From Pleurobrachia bachei (Eukaryota; Ctenophora; Tentaculata; Cydippida; Pleurobrachiidae): DNA of 27,655 nucleotides. This document shows, piece by piece, positions 19,301 through 27,655 of the stretch. Positions within the stretch are counted from its first letter, which is position 1, and every line of letters starts with the position of its first letter. Location: the NCBI GenBank assembly GCA_000695325.1, contig AVPN01000098.1, positions 67,843-95,497 on the forward strand, written 5' to 3'. Under the pieces are notes generated by a model. The model did no database searches. It was not told where the DNA came from and saw only the letters and a list, made by a program, of their open reading frames with translations. A program made the position numbers and the translations under genes.

Positions 19301-21054
19301 CTGAACAAAAAAGTGAAACTGTATTGAAGGAGAAGAAGAGTCTTGAAAAGCAGCTCAAAATGGAAATAAATGTTGCGAAGGTATGTAGAAGTACATTTTG
19401 GCAGGGTGTTCCACAATTACCGGCCAGTATTTGTACAATTGAAGTATCTCGGAAGTGTCTAAATTTAGAATTGTCCTTGAGGTGGACGTCGTCATGTAAT
19501 AGTGTGTGACACACATTAAGGGCATAATTACACGCCCATGGGCTCGTGTGTGTATTGTTGTGTTATTCATTTTCATGATTTCTCTCACTCTCTCAATACA
19601 ATCTCTATCGTTCTCTTCTCCCATGAACAACAACCCATCCAACACAGGGTGCGGCAGAGAGGTTATCTAAGGAACGTGATTCTACGAAGACTGAAGTGGA
19701 GAGACTCATGTTGGCTGAACAGGAACTTGAACAGGTCAGTAAAACTACTGTAGCAGGGGACCCCCCCCCTTCCCGGTGTCCGGTGTTCTGTTACCTGGCC
19801 CCGTGCTGGGACAACGTGGGTGGGGGCAACACCCGGAGACTGGTGAGCCTGGTGGTAGCGCTAATAGGAGACTGAATGTAATGCAGTTATCTAGTGTTCT
19901 TTCCCAGCCTCTCCCTCTATACCAATAGGTTTCCCTCGAGTTTCCCTATTTCGGTCACTAGAGATTCTAACAATTCTGTGACAGATATACCTCTAAATTC
20001 CCCACTTTTTCAGGTTCGATTAGCGCTCAATAACGCTGAATCAAAGCAGTTCGCTCATCTATCAATGGCTAGGGAGCTGCAGTCTCACCTGAAAATAACG
20101 TACAGAAAGGAGAGGGAACAGTACAATGTAAAGAAGGCAGCGGCAGATAGACAATTGGAGGAGGCTAAACAATGGGTAAGGAGAGGGGCTGGGTATCAAC
20201 TATATGGAGAGGGAGAGTTGGGTTACCGTTAAATAATGGGAAAGGTGTCAAGGGGAGGTAGTATAATAACAGACCCGGCTAAGGTTGAAAGTGTTATCCA
20301 GTTTATCTGACTAACTAATCTAACAGGGTCTGAAAATGAAGAAAAAGAAGAGCGGGATGGTTAACTCACTGAAAATGATACACGGGAACAGTTTGGAGGC
20401 GGTAGAAAACAGGATAATCAGTGCTAGGACTGCTCTAATAGAAGCAACATCTGATCTTCAGGAGCTATCAGCGGTGAGTACAGTAATTCTTCTTGTTACA
20501 GTAATTTCTCTTCTCAGTGATATAAATGCTTTGATTTTTGGTGATTCGATTTACTAATTTGTTTCTTTGTTTTTCAGCGCTGGCGAAAGATAGAAAATCT
20601 GTGTAACTTCAACATAACTGCGGGTGATGCAGCCGACACGGAATTTGGCAGTTCTCTCTCCCTTGCTGGTTCAGATTCACCGACCAGCTCCGAGCCGATA
20701 ATTCCCCGTGCCAACTCTCTGAAAACACCCCGATCACGGTCTCTCCGAGCGGGATCCGGGGGTACCCAACGGGCCTTCCTTGGGTCAACACCTAACCTGG
20801 CGAGCAAGTTGGAAACTCCCTCTCCTACGGAGAGTATAGTCCGAAACCACAGCAGCAACGGTCTGGTCCTTAATGGCCATGCAGATAGCACGGATTCAGA
20901 CGATAGTGCGAGGTTGGATCCCAATGGGTCCGTGGTGGGATCGGGATCGGGACGGAAAACAAAGAAGGGCCAAAAGTTGTGGAGGCTCTTACGAGAGAGT
21001 AGACTGAATTCAGACCAAAAATGGAGGGCACTGCTCTCGACAAATCCAGAGTAG
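6405..21054 (+). CDS. STIM: Stromal interaction molecule (STIM), ER calcium sensor, 12 coding exons
   Basis: STIM senses ER calcium and opens Orai channels in the plasma membrane. Coding exons: 6405-6465, 6838-6989, 7214-7337, 15418-15529, 17628-17743, 18323-18426, 18849-18919, 19290-19380, 19648-19734, 20014-20175, 20327-20473, 20578-21054. All are GT-AG with matching phases; total 1,704 bp, 567 residues, close to fly Stim. Signal peptide 1-20; canonical EF-hand loop [12 protein letters not shown] 57-68; SAM domain about 113-184 with a glycosylation sequon NWT at 115; membrane helix about 194-213; coiled coil 1 about 215-306; Orai-activating region about 307-422 with polybasic KMKKKK 363-368 and [11 protein letters not shown] at 410; Ser-rich tail with basic RKTKKGQK 535-542. 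The two luminal cysteines of vertebrate STIM1 are absent. The start ATG at 6405 opens the signal peptide. Exons 1-2 are duplicated in mirror image upstream, and intron 3 hosts another gene. Confidence 0.96.
8433..8596. mobile_element. Short pogo/Tigger-like MITE
   Basis: The left end CAGTCAAACCTCTATTTCCG pairs with the reverse complement of the right end, CAGACAGACCTCTATTTACC. Ends beginning CAG followed by an ACCTCTATTTA-like core are typical of pogo/Tigger elements of the Tc1-mariner superfamily. The 164-bp length leaves no room for a transposase, so it is non-autonomous. A clear TA target duplication is not visible. Confidence 0.55.
8694..8795. repeat. GA-rich microsatellite
   Basis: Interrupted (GA)n tract. 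The minus-strand open frame through it gives Ser/Leu/Phe repeats only and is not a gene. Confidence 0.8.
9640..9722. repeat. Degenerate short tandem repeat built on GAAACAGACAAACTG
   Basis: Variants of a 13-15 bp unit (TTTGAAACAGACAAACTG and similar) recur about five times with irregular spacing. It has no coding content. Confidence 0.5.
9815..10030. repeat. Long TC microsatellite with CTAGATATATCCCTCC duplication
   Basis: An almost pure (TC)n run spans about 9815-9915 and grades into CT-rich sequence. The segment CTCTAGATATATCCCTCC occurs twice, near 9979 and 10012. Confidence 0.85.
10543..10690. repeat. C-run, CT and CTAT compound microsatellite
   Basis: Poly-C followed by about 60 bp of (CT)n, then (TATC)n and more (CT)n. 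A second CT tract with a CA run is at about 10750-10830. Open frames across it are low-complexity only. Confidence 0.9.
10948..11427. repeat. Duplicated segment, copy A
   Basis: It starts at ATTTGCTTATTGGCCCGGGC and closely matches copy B at 11840-12270. Copy A has about 44 bp extra after GATGAAT, a length difference bounded by short GAAT repeats. Its last 191 bp (11234-11424) are identical to 13059-13249. It runs into a poly-G stretch and the assembly gap. Confidence 0.85.
11428..11681. other. Assembly gap (254 N)
   Basis: The bases are undetermined. The gap begins after a T7G8 homopolymer. The same homopolymer at 13241-13249 is followed by a single N at 13250, so both failures occur in the same repeated sequence context. 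Confidence 0.99.
11840..12290. repeat. Duplicated segment, copy B
   Basis: It is homologous to copy A but carries scattered substitutions and small indels, for example CACGTCACATG where A has CACATAACATG. It leads without a gap into the truncated copy of the nested gene. The divergence is what one would expect between two haplotypes or between fairly recent paralogues. Confidence 0.8.
12780..13142 (+). pseudogene. Truncated 5' copy of the nested gene
   Basis: The first 93 codons (MEYADQ to LGDA) match the gene at 13778. At 13059 the frame runs into a 191-bp block identical to 11234-11424, adding 27 unrelated residues before a stop. Over the shared codons I count seven synonymous differences and one conservative replacement (Ser/Thr), so both sequences come from a gene under protein-level constraint. 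The upstream non-coding sequence (12290-12779) also matches 13260-13777 with small indels. It is either a real partial tandem duplicate or the other haplotype wrongly placed in tandem; the exact A/C match and neighbouring Ns favour the latter. Confidence 0.7.
13059..13249. repeat. Duplicated segment, copy C (identical to the end of copy A)
   Basis: These 191 bases are identical by eye to 11234-11424. The copy joins the truncated gene fragment on its left, then continues past a single N into the second, complete gene copy. It marks the junction of the tandem duplication. Confidence 0.9.
13778..14941 (+). CDS. Nested gene, repeat-containing protein of unknown function
   Basis: I do not recognise a family. 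The open frame encodes 387 residues from ATG 13778; an upstream in-frame GTG is not needed. Internal repeats: [10 protein letters not shown] at 64-73 and 168-177; a basic segment [20 protein letters not shown]... at 88-113 and 201-226, with a diverged version at about 31-51; [19 protein letters not shown] at 131-149 and 244-262. Proline-rich runs lie near 77-87 and 180-194, and an acidic run ([10 protein letters not shown]) at 322-331. A hydrophobic helix at about 338-354 suggests a C-terminal membrane anchor. Residues 227-243 (Val/Leu-rich) come from the anomalous complement block, so this apparent membrane segment is doubtful. Synonymous-biased differences from the truncated copy support real coding. 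A donor-like GGTAATT at 14873 leaves open a spliced 3' end. It sits on the STIM strand within STIM intron 3. Confidence 0.72.
   Translation: MEYADQSTEESLSEGYSPPLSPNSTERLQKAVFLRLRMKDGVKNWKQKSKDHHLKAEIVQPVLLSPRSRRRGSVRPPPIPQLQPPPQKTLGDAVRLRWKVQSGLTKWKTQTKAHQHHQDEEEKVSHPPEYDVNIGNKSYTMILRKQDTEQEEMEDQRLKPETAHPILLSPRSRRRGSMKPPSVPQPPPPSPKPIKHSSDSKTLGDAVRLRWKVQSGLTKWKTQTKAVVVVVLLLLFQRVGGLIDVNIGNKSYTMILRKQDTEEDERLSVPSSNHWNTGEDDWEYIGNGSDPSSAIFFGDQFADEHVFFHDDVFCEGAEADKEDEEDEEDEEGAWRRCEIALVILVISALVKLAHTIYENYIIYSSGNYLIILNGGGKYLHRVLIAQY
14117..14166 (+). other. Template block of the complement pair
   Basis: These 50 bases begin CACCAACACCACCAAG and encode His/Gln/Asp/Glu-rich residues 114-130 of the nested protein. 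Complementing them base by base without reversing gives 14456-14505 exactly. The flanks on both sides are ordinary direct repeats. Confidence 0.95.
14456..14505 (+). other. 50-bp block that is the unreversed complement of 14117-14166
   Basis: The block begins GTGGTTGTGGTGGTTC. All 50 positions are complementary to the same-order positions of 14117-14166. The 76 bases before it match the first repeat directly with two differences, and direct homology resumes at 14506. It encodes residues 227-243, a hydrophobic stretch starting [10 protein letters not shown], in an uninterrupted frame. The block starts exactly on a codon boundary. Confidence 0.95.
15124..15129 (+). terminator. Poly(A) signal for the nested gene
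   Basis: AATAAA lies 183 bp after the nested gene's stop codon, on the same strand, and is the first such hexamer downstream. It would end the nested transcript before STIM exon 4 at 15418. Confidence 0.5.
15735..15890. repeat. GA-rich simple repeat region
   Basis: Two interrupted GA tracts (about 15745-15790 and 15850-15888) lie in STIM intron 4. Confidence 0.7.
16263..16350. repeat. CT microsatellite
   Basis: A near-pure (CT)n run in STIM intron 4. A diverged GA-rich tract follows at 16490-16590. Confidence 0.85.
16655..16735. repeat. CT-GA-CT switching microsatellite able to form a hairpin
   Basis: A CT run is followed directly by about 20 bases of GA and then CT again. The adjacent CT and GA blocks are reverse complements and can fold back. 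It is intronic. Confidence 0.8.
18015..18269. repeat. CT/TTTC-rich tract with a CT-AG inverted core before STIM exon 6
   Basis: Pyrimidine-rich simple sequence contains a (TC)n-(AG)n switch at about 18196-18230 and then CT repeats up to a TATCCAG at 18269. That AG resembles a strong splice acceptor but does not fit the STIM reading phase; the fitting acceptor is at 18322. Confidence 0.75.
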
Positions 21055-22080
21055 AAATTCCAGGATTTTTATTGTTACTTGTGATATCAGTCAGAGAACA
21101 ATTCCCCCCAATACGTCTCTCTTTCCCCCTCCCCTTTTTTGCGTGTTTTTTGCTGTGTTAAGAAGCTAATGGAGAAAGGAGTGATATATTGTTGTTTTGT
21201 GTGTGTTCTGCTGTTGATTTAATTGTGTAGTGCTTGTTGGTAGACTCTATTACAGAGTGCCATAAATGAAGTGTTTTCCCGGGCTTTAATTTGAGATTTA
21301 AACAAAACTGTGCAAGCCAGATCACAGTCTACAGATATAGAGCTTTCGAGTCCGGTGTGTGTGTGTGGTGTTCAGCCGTGAAGAGAGTGATTATATATGT
21401 TGTAAGGTTATTCTTCTTTATTATTTGGGATTGTACAGAACCGTTTATATCGGTTGATATGTAAAATTTTATTCAGTTCTGGGACGAGAAGGTTTTCTAC
21501 CTAGACTCTAGACTTTATACTAAACTCGTTAACTTTTCAACTGCTGCTAAATTGTGGTGTAAAGATATCTGTTAGAGCATTGGCCTGACAGGAATATCTC
21601 GCCCCACAAATATGATAATCAGGATCTTGTGTGTTCGTGATTAGTGTGTGTGTGAGATCAGAAACTAAAGCGTAATAGCAAGGCTGCTGGGTCGTTAATT
21701 TATTTGAATGCTATATATTGGTGTTTCATACGAAACTTTCTCGACAGGGTTTCTCACCAAATCCAGGCGGGTTTGCGAATTTTGGTTGATTTTTGTGTGT
21801 AAATTGAGAAAATAAACATCTCTACAGGGTTTCCAAATCTCTGAATAGCTGATAACAGAGTTTGATTGTTTAGCTTCGTTTTTCTGCAAATCTTGAGGCG
21901 GGATGTTATATTGATTGTAGAGGTGTATGTGTGACACTGATAGCGATTGAGTGAGGTGTACAACAGACATGTTGTTTTCCCTCTTTTTTTCTCAGCATGC
22001 CTGTTCCCTTGTTCATTTCTCAATTTGTTTTCATTGCTATTTTTATATGGTCTGTTTTACTTTGTCCTCCTATTTGGAGT
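21055..22080 (+). other. STIM 3' untranslated region and flank
   Basis: There is no recognisable gene after the STIM stop codon. An AATAAA at 21811-21816 is a candidate poly(A) signal, implying a 3' UTR of about 0.75 kb. The rest is AT-rich with GT runs. Confidence 0.5.
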
Positions 22081-22087
22081 TACACAG

Positions 22088-22178
22088 GGAGATGGGAATT
22101 AAGGAAATCGGACAGTCGTCTGCAAATCATCTACAGCTTCTTGAAGAAGTTCTCCGTCTGACGATGCCACCAATTTGA
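22088..22178 (+). CDS. Possible last exon of a SAM-domain protein
   Basis: After a plausible acceptor (TTACACAG at 22087) an open frame reads EMGIKEIGQSSANHLQLLEE and ends at TGA 22178. The pattern L/M-G-I-x-x-I-G followed by an amphipathic helix with Leu-Leu resembles the C-terminal half of a SAM domain. The exon phase would need two bases from an upstream exon, which I could not find. It may be an alternative 3' exon, a gene remnant, or chance. It is not the SAM of STIM, which is intact elsewhere. Confidence 0.27.
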
Positions 22179-22286
22179 CAGTGTGCTCAGATGGGACAGT
22201 TCTTCATCGAAATGCTGTATGGATACTGGTAGCAACGATTACTCTCTCGTTACATTGCAATTCGTTTCACTTTTGTTTGTCTCGGT

Positions 22287-23958
22287 GAACTGTTTCTTGG
22301 GTCTGGCTTAGTCTCATCACTAAATTACAGCTGCATTTTGGTCCAGCACAATATGATCTCTCCGCTACCATCGAACACTCTCTCCGGCATGGCTGAGTCC
22401 AACCATCAGTTTATGGCAGCATTTTTTGGCCAATATGAGCTATTTTCCTTACTAAAATGCCGCTAAAATGTCTCTAAAGTTCCCATTTCAAGCACACATG
22501 ACCTCCCAGTTACCGCTGAACTGTTTCTTGGGTCTGGCCTAGTCTCATCACTAAATTACAGCTGCATTTTGGTCCAGCACAATATGATCTCTCCGCTACC
22601 AGCGAACACTCTCTCCGGCATGGCTGAGTCCAACCATCAGTTTATGGCAGCATTTTTTGGCCAATATGAGCTATTTTCCTTACTAAAATGCCGCTAAAAT
22701 GTCTCTAAAGTTCCCATTTCAAGCACACATGACCTCCCAGTTACCGCGGAACTGTTTCTTGGGTCTGGCCTAGTCTCATCACTAAATTACAGCTGCATTT
22801 TGATCCAGCACAATATGATCTCTCCGCTACCAGCGAACACTCTCTCCGGCATGGCTGAGTCCAACCATCAGTTTATGGCAGCATTTTTTGGCCAATATGA
22901 GCTATTTTCCTTACTAAAATGCCGCTAAAATGTCTCTAAAGTTCCCATTTCAAGCACACATGACCTCCCAGTTACCGCTGAACTGTTTCTTGGGTCTGGC
23001 CTAGTCTCATCACTAAATTACAGCTGCATTTTGGTCCAGCACAATATGATCTCTCCGCTACCAGCGAACACTCTCTCCGGCATGGCTGAGTCCAACCATC
23101 AGTTTATGGCAGCATTTTTTGGCCAATATGAGCTATTTTCCTTACTAAAATGCCGCTAAAATGTCTCTAAAGTTCCCATTTCAAGCACACATGACCTCCC
23201 AGTTACCGCGGAACTGTTTCTTGGGTCTGGCCTAGTCTCATCACTAAATTACAGCTGCATTTTGATCCAGCACAATATGATCTCTCCGCTACCAGCGAAC
23301 ACTCTCTCCGGCATGGCTGAGTCCAACCATCAGTTTATGGCAGCATTTTTTGGCCAATATGAGCTATTTTCCTTACTAAAATGCCGCTAAAATGTCTCTA
23401 AAGTTCCCATTTCAAGCACACATGACCTCCCAGTTACCGCTGAACTGTTTCTTGGGTCTGGCCTAGTCTCATCACTAAATTACAGCTGCATTTTGGTCCA
23501 GCACAATATGATCTCTCCGCTACCAGCGAACACTCTCTCCGGCATGGCTGAGTCCAACCATCAGTTTATGGCAGCATTTTTTGGCCAATATGAGCTATTT
23601 TCCTTACTAAAATGCCGCTAAAATGTCTCTAAAGTTCCCATTTCAAGCACACATGACCTCCCAGTTACCGCGGAACTGTTTCTTGGGTCTGGCCTAGTCT
23701 CATCACTAAATTACAGCTGCATTTTGATCCAGCACAATATGATCTCTCCGCTACCAGCGAACACTCTCTCCGGCATGGCTGAGTCCAACCATCAGTTTAT
23801 GGCAGCATTTTTTGGCCAATATGAGCTATTTTCCTTACTAAAATGCCGCTAAAATGTCTCTAAAGTTCCCATTTCAAGCACACATGACCTCCCAGTTACC
23901 GCTGAACTGTTTCTTGGGTCTGGCCTAGTCTCATCACTAAATTACAGCTGCATTTTGG
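22287..23958. repeat. 231-bp satellite, about 7.2 copies, arranged as a 462-bp higher-order repeat
   Basis: Monomers begin at 22287, 22518, 22749, 22980, 23211, 23442, 23673 and 23904 (partial), each starting GAACTGTTTCTTGGGTCTGG, with an invariant 231-bp period. From the second monomer on, two forms alternate strictly: CCGCTGAAC with TTTTGGTCC, and CCGCGGAAC with TTTTGATCC. The first monomer has private changes (GGCTTAG, ACCATCGAAC), as expected at an array edge. No gene lies within it. It separates the convergent STIM and transporter genes. Confidence 0.97.
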
Positions 23959-24255
23959 CGATATGCTCTGCATAGTCCGAATCGCAGCACCACAACAACA
24001 ACAACTGGTAGCAACTACTGTCTAGTATGTTTATAGATTCTCGTTAGGAAGGGAGAGAAAAAGCCAAGGAACATGTTCGAACAAATCCGACCGGTCAAAT
24101 GAAAATACTCTCAGCTAAGGGGATCAAAAAGTAAAATAAGTATAATAATAATTAAACTGTCACAAATACTGGAATAATAACTTCTCAATTTCCATAATAT
24201 TGTCTAGTAGTTCCATCCAGTTTCCACACAAATCTACAGTTTATATTAATCACGA

Positions 24256-26933
24256 TCATGGTTTCCCAGCCCCTGGATTTCTCACTACCCCACCACTTTC
24301 TTTACGTCCAGAGAGGAAGAACAGGGTAGGGATTATAGCTAACAGGGCAGGCACAGAGAGAATTATCATCAGTACTATATCAGAGAGGTGTTTCCGAAGG
24401 ATCGATGTAAACAGAATGTAGTAGAAACACCCAAACACCTGGGAGGGGGAGTTGAGAATAATCTTAAACATATAACCTTCGGCATCAACCCGGGCAGGGA
24501 AAAAATAAAACATAAAAGTCTAATTAAGCGATGGGAAATGTCTGATAAACACACCGACCCAATTATTTGACTCCATTGCAGCCTATTCTCGCTCCGTCGA
24601 TCTCACTTAGGCATCCATGTGGCCAACCCAATTATTACCTCTCCAGTTAGGACAAGACCAAATTTCAGCCCAATATCTTGTGTTCCCATAAAGTGTTTGA
24701 TGGCTGGTGGGAGGAGTGACATTGTACCCGGCATTACAGCTAGCACTGCCACTACCGCCACGTAGAGGAACCTATTAGCCCGGGCTGGCGCCATACACAC
24801 CTAGGGGATGTGTGGCGTTATTCAATGATACAGTTAGTAGTGTTCTACTTAGTTCCCGTTAACTCGTGATTTACCTGGAGTATGACAGTAACAACATTGG
24901 CTGTCACTAAAAGTGTTCTGTACTGTATCCTCTCTCCCAGTAGACCCCATAAAATACGACCTGAAGAATTGGAAACACAGGTTTATATCGTTATTCAACA
25001 AGGTTGACAAGAGAATCGCGGTGAAACAGGGTGGAGCAAGGCAAGAATCGTGTCATGTTGAGTAACTCAACAAGTCATGAAATGTCCATGAACATTGAAC
25101 CCCCATTGAACATACCTGCAGCACCCACTATGGGAATAACAATTCCAGCGAGATTCAGGAATTTATCTGCTCCCTCCAGACTGTCCTGCTCCCCTGCCCC
25201 ACTCAGACCAAACTCCTTGAACAGCTCGAACGCACACAGACTACTCACACCAATACCCACCTAAATGGATAATTGTTGTCAAATCTCCGTCAAAAATTCT
25301 CATCGAGATATCCCAGATATAATGGACACTGTATACCAACTCGATCTATGATCTGCTCGCTACTCACAGTAGTGGAGAATAGCGCCACACCAACACCAGA
25401 CACAATACCAACATTATTCTCAGGACAGACCGAGATTTGTAATGAGACTTTCCTTTTTTGAGGAGGATCAGGTTCAGAACGGGTCCTCTTAACAACTGGA
25501 AAAATAAAAAACGTTTAACTGAAAGAAGCTTTAATTTTGACTTATGACTAGTACTATAGTGTGATGTGTGATGTATGTGTATGAATTGATTCTCCAAGAT
25601 TCCCTCACTCACCCTGTTTTCGTGTCGTGTTCCCCTCCTCCTCCCCATAACCCTCCAGTCCGTATGTATCCTCTACAACACGGGATATAATACTTTGGGA
25701 TCTGCCCCTTCTATCAGATGGAAACCTGGCAGATCTCATCGAGGGAGGGCGACCCTTTCGTGTTATACCTGGGAGGGAGGGTTGTCACATAACTTGTGAT
25801 TTGAACAAAGTACAACATCTCCCTGAACACAACCCTTTATCTTGTAACCCCCCCCCCTTCACTGCAACTAACCTATAACAGCGTACCCAGGCAGAAAACA
25901 TAGAAAGAGAACACCAGCAAGTATGGCCCACAAGACAGGCACCCTATCTAGAATCTCTGTTTGGGTAAATATCGTCCTGAGAAAGTTAGGATCAATACAT
26001 GTTCTTGATATTTTGTAGTTCTAGGAAAACACACGGTTATTACTGAGTAAAGGGGGACAAGTTATTACCCATTCTTCCCGTCGGAGTCCTTTATCTCTAT
26101 ACTGGGTAGATTGTCCGGGTTAAAGAAGAAGAACCCTAGAAGGTTTCCCCAGATACCAGCTACTCCAAACCAGAACCCATAGAATCCATTAGCAGCAGAT
26201 GCTCTTGTCTTGCCCTCTTCAGTTACACGTTGTGAAAAGAAGATATGAAGCTGCCCAAGGTGGTAACCAATAAATACTGAAAATATATACATATCACGGA
26301 GGCATAAGTCCCGTCTGTATGGTGACCATGCGCTCAGATCGGGTCAGCACCGCCTAATTGGGAATGATAGACATCCTAACGTTACTAGATATCTGCAGAT
26401 AGGTATTACCCATGGCGATAGTTATAGCGGTGTAGGAGCCAGTGAAGAAGTAAAGGAACACCATCCACCCAGTTAGAGCTAGACCATTAGCAACATGGAG
26501 AATTACAGGATGAACATACCGCTGCGGGGGGTTACCATTAGAATAACATTACTGGAGATTGGGGCCTTGAACTCTCACAAAACATGGCGGTGATGAAGGG
26601 GGTATTATGTAATTGTACTAACCACAAGAACCCCAAAGGTCCAGGCAGTGCCAGTTCCCATACCCAGTACTATGGGGGCGTGAAGATGCATATCTGCCTT
26701 GGTAATGGAGGGATCCCTAGCGTACAGATAGGAGAAAATATAAACCTGGAATTGGAATTTGTAAATTAGGGACTGGATTATTGGGTTACACTGGATTGTA
26801 TCTGGTAATTATATCTAATTAAAACCTGTAGAATCCCATAGGAGAAGGGGATAAGGTTAACAGCATGACCACCGAGAGCACTCAGACCTATCACCAGAAA
26901 ACTCCAGTGTCGGTTTGAAATACGGGGAATCAT
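24256..26933 (-). CDS. Major facilitator superfamily transporter, 11 exons, complete
   Basis: Exons in transcript order: 26933-26826, 26745-26623, 26521-26410, 26276-26069, 25976-25873, 25768-25613, 25495-25368, 25260-25116, 24960-24875, 24800-24639, 24438-24256. All are GT-AG with matching phases; 1,515 bp, 504 residues. The start MIPRISNRHW follows an upstream in-frame stop. Hydrophobic segments alternate with short loops as in 12-helix MFS carriers. FSYGILQVYIFSYL (about 30-43) resembles helix 1 of the monocarboxylate/oxalate-formate antiporter group, GRILWGLLGER (362-372) fits the MFS loop motif G-R-x-x-x-G-x-x-x-D/E-R between helices 8 and 9, and a long charged cytoplasmic loop (about 219-295) separates the halves. 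NGFYGFWFGVAGIWGNL also recalls UNC93 proteins, so the subfamily is uncertain and the substrate unknown. No clear poly(A) signal was seen downstream. The gene converges on STIM across the satellite. Confidence 0.85.
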
Positions 26934-27478
26934 GTAGGACGCACAGAGAAACACACAAAATAATGCGAGAGTTTTTGAAAAATGTTATTCAGATTCGTGT
27001 CAACCATGTTCTCTTTCTTTGAACGAGTTGCAAGGTGCTAATTTACCTATTGTTCTCGAGACTAGAAAGGATGGTGAACTGGTCATGTGTGAAATAGACA
27101 ACACCAGATGGTCCACTAGCTGCCACAGTCGAGACGAGCAGGGGGGGTCGAAGAGCCATGTCAGAGTCACAGTCTGTTTAAAAGAAGGGAAAGCATGGGT
27201 GATAAAGGCGTTGAAAATTAACGGATTCTTATGGGCGAGTTGAAACTAGAGATACATACATGCTTACAGATTTCAATGCAGCTGGCGGGACAGTGGCCGG
27301 GGCAACTGCTAAACGGGTAAAGATCATCTAACCGTTTACTGATATGGCCTGCAGCCACAAAAGCAACCAGATTTCGACTCGGATTCCCTCGTATAGCACC
27401 TGATTCCTTCCTTAGAGGAACCCCACTCCCTTATCGCCTCCGGCTGGGGAGTGGGTCTATTTTTTAACCAAGGGACAG
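26934..27478. other. Upstream flank of the transporter gene
   Basis: No gene is supported here. An open frame on the + strand at 27019-27243 lacks an ATG start and family features. A 9-bp inverted repeat (CCCACTCCC with GGGAGTGGG) sits at about 27422-27455, just before the terminal MITE. The transporter promoter should lie near 26934-27100, but no TATA box is evident. Confidence 0.4.
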
Positions 27479-27655
27479 GGGGGTCTTTTTGACCTTATTT
27501 CAAACGCGCATATCTCTGGTTCCTGATAAGATAAAGACCTGAAATTTGGAGGTTATAAAGAACTTGGCATGATCTTCCTAACCTCCAAATTTCAAGTCTT
27601 TATTTTATCAGGAACCGAAGATACGCGCGTTTGAAATAAGGTCAAAAAGACCCCC
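27479..27655. mobile_element. Foldback MITE with 76-bp inverted arms
   Basis: Arms at 27479-27554 and 27580-27655 are reverse complements with about five mismatches, separated by 25 bp. The ends read GGGGGTCTTTTTGACC. There is no coding capacity. The window stops exactly at the outer end, so target duplications cannot be read. Related, more diverged arms occur at about 3972-4100, giving at least two copies of the family in the window. Confidence 0.85.

Noticed and set aside
24439-24513. Extension of the last transporter exon upstream (starting MFYFFPARVD)
   Set aside because: A strong acceptor at 24438 joins exon 10 in phase; the upstream part is intron and needs a weak acceptor.
27019-27243. 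Open frame of 74 codons on + near the right end
   Set aside because: It has no ATG start and no recognisable domain, and lies in the upstream flank of the transporter.
1-27655. CRISPR arrays, rRNA, tRNA, or bacterial operon structure
   Set aside because: None seen; the spliced animal-type genes make prokaryotic features inapplicable, and no cloverleaf was recognised.

Overview
The window is nuclear DNA from an animal, probably an early-branching marine invertebrate such as a sponge; the species cannot be fixed from sequence alone. The grounds are GT-AG introns, many CT/GA microsatellites, small DNA transposons, a satellite array, and a complete STIM gene, the ER calcium sensor of store-operated calcium entry, a family known from animals and their close unicellular relatives.

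Layout: 1-4235 is intergenic DNA with simple repeats and a small foldback element. 4236-6997 is a near-perfect inverted repeat with two 1,320-bp arms around a 122-bp spacer. Each arm carries the STIM upstream region plus exons 1 and 2. The right arm leads into the working gene; the left arm is a mirrored, dead-end copy. STIM runs on the + strand from 6405 to 21054 in 12 coding exons whose splice phases all agree, giving 567 residues: signal peptide, EF-hand, SAM, one membrane segment, coiled coils with the Orai-activating region, and a tail. Its third intron is 8,080 bp. It holds a pogo-like MITE, microsatellites, an assembly gap of 254 N, a partial tandem duplication, and a nested same-strand gene (13778-14941) of unknown function with internal protein repeats.

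The oddest feature is inside the nested gene. Two internal repeats, 339 bp apart, match directly on both sides of a 50-bp block. In the second repeat (14456-14505) that block is the exact base-by-base complement, NOT the reverse complement, of the block in the first (14117-14166), 50 of 50. No known replication or recombination process produces this. It turns a His/Asp/Glu-rich segment into a Val/Leu-rich one while the frame stays open. A sequence-handling error or deliberate edit is the leading explanation; if reads confirm it, it would be new.

Downstream of STIM are a possible SAM-like last exon (22088-22178) and a 231-bp satellite (22287-23958) in which two monomer types alternate, forming a 462-bp higher-order repeat. 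A complete 11-exon gene on the - strand (26933 down to 24256) encodes a 504-residue major facilitator transporter that converges on STIM across the satellite. The window ends in a foldback MITE (27479-27655).

STIM and the transporter share no evident pathway. The palindrome, the gap-linked duplication and the complement block all make local assembly quality a concern.
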